Positions 4,591 through 7,719 of a stretch of DNA of 7,719 nt are shown here, piece by piece (the stretch's first letter is position 1; every line of letters begins with the position of its first letter). Where the stretch lies: assembly GCA_002256595.1 (NCBI GenBank), contig NOLC01000108.1:1-7719 (forward strand). Direction: 5' to 3'. The notes below the pieces were generated by a model that worked only from the letters and a program-made list of their open reading frames with translations, did not search any database and was not told where the DNA came from. The DNA is from Methanosaeta sp. NSP1. GTDB taxonomy: Archaea; Halobacteriota; Methanosarcinia; Methanotrichales; Methanotrichaceae. A program made the translations under genes and the position numbers.

Positions 4591-5835
4591 ATGAGAAGCG
4601 AGGATAAGACGGCGGTTCTGCTGGTCCGGGAGAGCCCTGGCCGGACTCCCGATCCCTATAAGATGACCGAGCTTTGCGGTCTGGCCCATGCAGCCGGATA
4701 CCATGTCCTGGCGGAGATCAGCCAGCGCAGAGGCCGCGACCATCTCTTCCAGATGGGAAGGGGAAAGATCGAAGAGGCTTTGAGCTACCACCCAAACAAG
4801 CTCATCTTCTATAATCCGCTCAGCCCAAGCCAGGTCTATAACATCAGAAGCGAGTTTGGAGTCCAGGTGCTGGACCGGTTTAACCTCATCCTGGAGATAT
4901 TCTCCCGCCGCGCCTCCACACGGGAGGCCAAGCTGCAGGTGGAACTGGCCAGGCTCAGCTACGATGCCCCCCAGGTCAGAAATGCGCTGGCTCTAAAGAA
5001 GCGTGGAGAGCAGCCGGGCTTTCGCGGGGCAGGAGCCTACGAGCAATCCATGTATCATGATATCCGGGGAAGGATGGCCAAGATCAGATCTGAACTCTCT
5101 GCCGTGGAGGACATGGGAGAGAACCGCAGGCAGAGGAGGAGAGAGCAGGGCTTCGACCTGGTGGCCCTGGCCGGATACACCAATGCCGGCAAGTCCACCC
5201 TGCTCAATTCCCTTACCGGATCGGAGGTAAGGGCCCAGGACCAGCCTTTTACCACCCTCTCGCCCACCACCAGGGCTCTGGAGGTGCTGGGAAGGAGGGT
5301 CCTCCTCACGGATACTGTGGGCTTCATTGACGATCTGCCCCACTTCCTGATCAAGGCCTTCCGATCCACTCTCTCCGAGATCTCTGAGGCGGACCTGGTG
5401 CTGCTGGTGGCGGACATCAGCGATCCCATGCCGCTGCTCCGGCGCAAGCTGATAGCCTCTCACAAGGCACTCTGGGACTGCGATGTGGCCTCGCCCATAG
5501 TCACCGTCTTGAACAAGGCCGACCGGCTGGATGAAAGAGAGGCGGAAGACAAGGCCGAAAGGGTCAGTGATCTTGCTCCTCATCCCGTTTTGGCCTCGGC
5601 TGTTACCGGCAGGGGCCTGGGTCTATTGGAAGAATGCCTTTCCCAGCGTCTGCAGCCCTTACCGGAGCATGAGATCCGATTGCCCTACACCTCTCAGGGG
5701 CTATCCCAGCTATCCAGGCTTTACCAGAGCACCGAGCTGGTTGGGGTGAGATACGAGGAGGAGCTGATTGTGCGGCTACGGGGGAAGAAAGAGTCTTTGG
5801 CCAGAGCAGGCCTGGATAGAGCTCTTCTGGAATGA
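4591..5835 (+). CDS. hflX: HflX family ribosome-associated GTPase
   Basis: This is a 414-residue two-domain GTPase. Residues 1-130 form the HflX N-terminal nucleotide-binding-like domain (AVLLVRES; LAEISQRRGRDHLFQMGRGK; FYNPLSPSQ; DRFNLILEIFSRRAS), followed by a charged coiled helix (about 150-185) and the G domain. G motifs are visible: G1 GYTNAGKS (195-202), Thr in QPFTTLSPTTR (G2, about 221-227), G3 DTVGF (241-245), G4 NKAD (308-311) and G5 SAV (336-338). Bacterial homologues split stalled 70S ribosomes. Archaeal members are known to bind large subunits. The bacterial glycine-rich 'GPGE-T-QLE' loop is replaced by PGFRGAGAYE (142-151), the archaeal form. An ATG at 4558 would add 11 residues and overlap the upstream gene by 29 nt. 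I prefer 4591, where the family homology begins. UPF0280 starts 6 nt after its stop. Confidence 0.93.
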   Translation: MRSEDKTAVLLVRESPGRTPDPYKMTELCGLAHAAGYHVLAEISQRRGRDHLFQMGRGKIEEALSYHPNKLIFYNPLSPSQVYNIRSEFGVQVLDRFNLILEIFSRRASTREAKLQVELARLSYDAPQVRNALALKKRGEQPGFRGAGAYEQSMYHDIRGRMAKIRSELSAVEDMGENRRQRRREQGFDLVALAGYTNAGKSTLLNSLTGSEVRAQDQPFTTLSPTTRALEVLGRRVLLTDTVGFIDDLPHFLIKAFRSTLSEISEADLVLLVADISDPMPLLRRKLIASHKALWDCDVASPIVTVLNKADRLDEREAEDKAERVSDLAPHPVLASAVTGRGLGLLEECLSQRLQPLPEHEIRLPYTSQGLSQLSRLYQSTELVGVRYEEELIVRLRGKKESLARAGLDRALLE

Positions 5836-5841
5836 TGTGAA

Positions 5842-6564
5842 TTGCCTGAAATTTTAAGCGATCACTTTCAGCTCAAGGAGACCATTGTCACCATCCTGGC
5901 TCGCGAGGCCGGGCATATAGATGCAGCCAAGAGAGCTATAAGAGATCAGAGGGCCAGCCTGGAGGATTTCATAGGGCGCGATCCATTCTTTCAAATAACT
6001 CTGGAGCCCTATGATCCGGGAGAGTATCAGGCTCCGGCCGTAGTCAGGCAGATGATAAAGAGCAGCGCCGTCTTTGGAATCGGCCCAATGGCTGCGGTGG
6101 CCGGAGCCATAGCCGGATATGCGGTGGCGGCTATGATGGAGGAGGGGGCAACTTATGCTGTGGTGGACAACGGTGGAGACATCTGCATCCTCAACGACCA
6201 TCCCATAATTGTAGGAATTTACGCCGGAAGCTCTCCCATCAAAGACCTGGCCTTTGAGATCTCGCCCAGAAAGATGCCTCTGGGCATCTGCACCAGCTCC
6301 GGAACGGTAGGACCTTCCATCTCATTTGGCTGGGCAGATGCAGCGTTGGTGGTATCCCAGGATGTGGTGCTGGCGGATGCAGCGGCGACGGCACTGGGAA
6401 ATGCCGTAACTGCTGATGGCCCATTGAAAGAGTGCTTTGCGGCCATAGACCGGCCGGGAATTGATGGCGCTCTGGTGGTGCGGGGCGGCGAGATGGCAAT
6501 GTGGAAGGAGCTGCCGCCCCTGCACCGGGCCCGGATGGATGAAGACAGGATAACCAGAGAATAG
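5842..6564 (+). CDS. UPF0280 family protein (ApbE superfamily)
   Basis: The 240-residue product belongs to UPF0280 (COG2122), which is related to ApbE flavin transferases but functionally uncharacterised. Signatures: HFQLKETIVTILA (8-20), RDPFFQITLEPYD (46-58), GPMAAVAGAIA (81-91), VDNGGDI (108-114), GICTSSGTVGPSISFG (148-163) and DVVLADAAATALGNAV (174-189). The NGGDI, CTSSG and ADAAATAL blocks correspond to the GGDI, SG and D-A-ATAL blocks that in ApbE bind FAD and Mg2+. Whether flavin is bound here cannot be told. The start is TTG at 5842. The in-frame TGA at 5833-5835 excludes any longer version, and HFQLKE at residue 8 is where the family begins. It is 6 nt from hflX and probably translated by coupling. 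Confidence 0.87.
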   Translation: MPEILSDHFQLKETIVTILAREAGHIDAAKRAIRDQRASLEDFIGRDPFFQITLEPYDPGEYQAPAVVRQMIKSSAVFGIGPMAAVAGAIAGYAVAAMMEEGATYAVVDNGGDICILNDHPIIVGIYAGSSPIKDLAFEISPRKMPLGICTSSGTVGPSISFGWADAALVVSQDVVLADAAATALGNAVTADGPLKECFAAIDRPGIDGALVVRGGEMAMWKELPPLHRARMDEDRITRE

Positions 6565-6574
6565 TTGATCTGCC

Positions 6575-6616
6575 ATGAGCAATTATTGGATGCAAGGAAG
6601 GGCGAGAGACTTATGA
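6575..6616 (+). CDS. Possible 13-codon leader ORF overlapping the radical SAM start
   Basis: ATG at 6575 opens a 13-codon frame reading MSNYWMQGRARDL and ends with TGA at 6614-6616. That stop shares ATGA (6613-6616) with the start codon of the radical SAM gene, the classic geometry of translational coupling. The peptide has no Cys and no recognisable motif, and its ribosome binding site is weak, so it could simply be chance. It would be either a coupling leader or, less likely, a tiny substrate peptide. Confidence 0.2.
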   Translation: MSNYWMQGRARDL

Positions 6617-7719
6617 GGCAAATCAGAAGAGATAGGAAGAAGGTCAAGAGACCATTCCATGTCATGATCATACCAACCTTGGGCTGTCCCTCCAAGTGCG
6701 CCTACTGCTGGAGTTCCGATGCCGGCTCCCCGATCATGAGCCTGGATACGGTAGCAGATATCGTGTCCTGGCTCAAGGACTTCAGGGACGATCCGGTCAC
6801 ATTCACCTTTCATGGTGGGGAGCCATTGCTGGCCGGGGCTGATTTCTACAGGCATGCCCTGCCCATGCTGACCGATGATCTAAAGCACCTAGAGCCCAAC
6901 TTCGCCCTGCAGACCAACCTCTGGAAGCTCACAGCCGAGCTGGCCGATGTCCTGGCCGAATACCATATCCCCATCGGCTCCAGCCTGGACGGGCCGGAGG
7001 ATCTGAACGATCGGCAGAGGTCGGAGGGCTATTATCAAAAGACCATGAGAGGGTATGAGCTGGCACGCCAGCACGGCCTTGATGTCCAGTTCATCTGCAC
7101 CTTCACCTCCCATTCCGTCCAGTTCAAGGAGGAGATATTCAAATTCTTCATGGAAAACCATCTCACCCTCAAGCTTCATCCGGCTTTGCCATCTCTGAAG
7201 AGCGACGAGCCTGAACGATGGGCACTGGCCCCGGAAATGTACGGCGAGCTTTTGGTCTATCTGCTGGATCGGTATCTTGAGAACATGGAAAATATAGAGG
7301 TTAGAAACATCAACGACTATGCCCGCTGCGTTCTGACCGGCAGGGGAACAGTCTGCACCTTCGTCGACTGCATGCAGAACACCTTTGCCGTGGGTCCTGA
7401 CGGCAGCATCTATCCATGCTACCGCTTTGTGGGAATGCCCGACTATGTCATGGGCCACGTTCGGGACCGTCCCAGCCAGGAAGATCTGGCCAGCTCGGAG
7501 GCAGGAGTTCGCATGCATCGCTTCAAGGAGCATGTAGACAGGGAATGCAAAGGCTGCAAGCACATCCGCTACTGCCGGGGAGGCTGCCCCTACAATGCCA
7601 TAGCTCCCAGCGACGGCGAGATCAAAGGGGTCGATCCCCACTGCCTGGCCTATAAAAGGATATTCGATGAGATATCCGATCGCTTCAATCAGGAGATGGC
7701 TGCCCTGGTGCAGCAGGGC
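6613..7719 (+). CDS. Radical SAM/SPASM enzyme, putative peptide modifier (C-terminus cut by window edge)
   Basis: The frame from ATG 6613 is open for 369 codons to the edge with no stop. The radical SAM core shows IPTLGCPSKCAYCW with Cys25-x3-Cys29-x2-Cys32, HGGEP (67-71), ALQTNLW (98-104) and SSLDGPEDLNDRQR (123-136). The C-terminal SPASM domain is textbook: Cys253, Gly264-x4-Cys269, Cys312-x2-Cys315-x5-Cys321-x3-Cys325 and Cys344, ligands for two auxiliary [4Fe-4S] clusters. Two extra cysteines (239, 248) may also take part. Relatives mature peptides (RiPPs), quinocofactors or sulfatases. From memory it most resembles the methanogen 'putative peptide-modifying' families named after Mhun_1560 or AF0577. 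GGAAGGG lies about 14 nt upstream as a possible ribosome binding site. The N-terminus is Arg/Lys-rich. No substrate is visible in the window, and the stop should lie just past the edge. Confidence 0.88.
   Translation, partial: MRQIRRDRKKVKRPFHVMIIPTLGCPSKCAYCWSSDAGSPIMSLDTVADIVSWLKDFRDDPVTFTFHGGEPLLAGADFYRHALPMLTDDLKHLEPNFALQTNLWKLTAELADVLAEYHIPIGSSLDGPEDLNDRQRSEGYYQKTMRGYELARQHGLDVQFICTFTSHSVQFKEEIFKFFMENHLTLKLHPALPSLKSDEPERWALAPEMYGELLVYLLDRYLENMENIEVRNINDYARCVLTGRGTVCTFVDCMQNTFAVGPDGSIYPCYRFVGMPDYVMGHVRDRPSQEDLASSEAGVRMHRFKEHVDRECKGCKHIRYCRGGCPYNAIAPSDGEIKGVDPHCLAYKRIFDEISDRFNQEMAALVQQG

Noticed and set aside
4993..5583. Minus-strand open frame (196 codons) opposite the HflX G domain
   Set aside because: The plus strand carries all G motifs in order. 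The antisense frame is a by-product of codon bias.
6889..7641. Minus-strand open frame (250 codons) opposite the radical SAM gene
   Set aside because: The plus strand encodes the complete SPASM cysteine pattern here. The antisense product shows no family signature or domain order.
1..7719. CRISPR array, insertion sequence, prophage or defence island
   Set aside because: There are no regularly spaced direct repeats, no transposase or integrase, and no nuclease/helicase gene set. Gene content is mainly archaeal housekeeping and metabolic families.

Overview
The window reads as a compact archaeal chromosome segment, most likely from a methanogen, with Methanothrix/Methanosaeta or another member of the Methanosarcinales as my best guess. 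The support is protein content: SRP19, a DUF211 protein, a UPF0280 protein, a DUF2209-like protein, an AMMECR1 protein, a NifB without the NifX-like tail, an Archaeoglobus-type alanine dehydrogenase, an archaeal-style HflX and a radical SAM/SPASM enzyme resembling families annotated mainly in methanogens. Several genes lack a good Shine-Dalgarno sequence but have an AT-rich TATA-like element about 25-35 nt upstream of the start. That is typical of archaeal leaderless or short-leader transcripts. The genus is inferred from memory of families, not from a search.

Layout. (1) 1-127, minus strand: the N-terminus of an AMMECR1-family protein running off the left edge, divergent from (2) 239-1237, plus strand: an alanine dehydrogenase/ornithine cyclodeaminase-family enzyme. 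It is followed by (3) a small Lys-rich hypothetical protein at 1288-1512. (4) 1513-1685 holds hairpins with T-runs that end the rightward unit and the leftward nifB (1686-2594, minus). (5) Divergent from nifB, a rightward pair encodes SRP19 (2725-3030) and a DUF211 protein (3098-3382). (6) 3383-3533 carries a T6 run and a perfect 9-bp inverted repeat with a nested hairpin. (7) From 3534 to the right edge there is a rightward array of five genes: a PHP-domain phosphoesterase, a DUF2209-like protein, HflX, UPF0280 and a radical SAM/SPASM enzyme. Gaps are 36, 4, 6 and 48 nt, and the last contains a 13-codon ORF whose stop overlaps the radical SAM start (ATGA).

How the genes may work together. 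SRP19 (membrane targeting) and HflX (ribosome-associated GTPase) are translation-related. NifB makes the carbide-containing NifB-co precursor of nitrogenase cofactors, but no other nif gene is visible. The five-gene array combines one recognisable GTPase with four proteins whose substrates are unknown. The radical SAM enzyme has a textbook SPASM cysteine pattern and is the best lead to an undescribed pathway. Its substrate is not evident here and may lie just beyond the right edge.

I see no tRNA, rRNA, CRISPR array, insertion sequence, transposase or integrase. No gene-free stretch exceeds about 175 bases.
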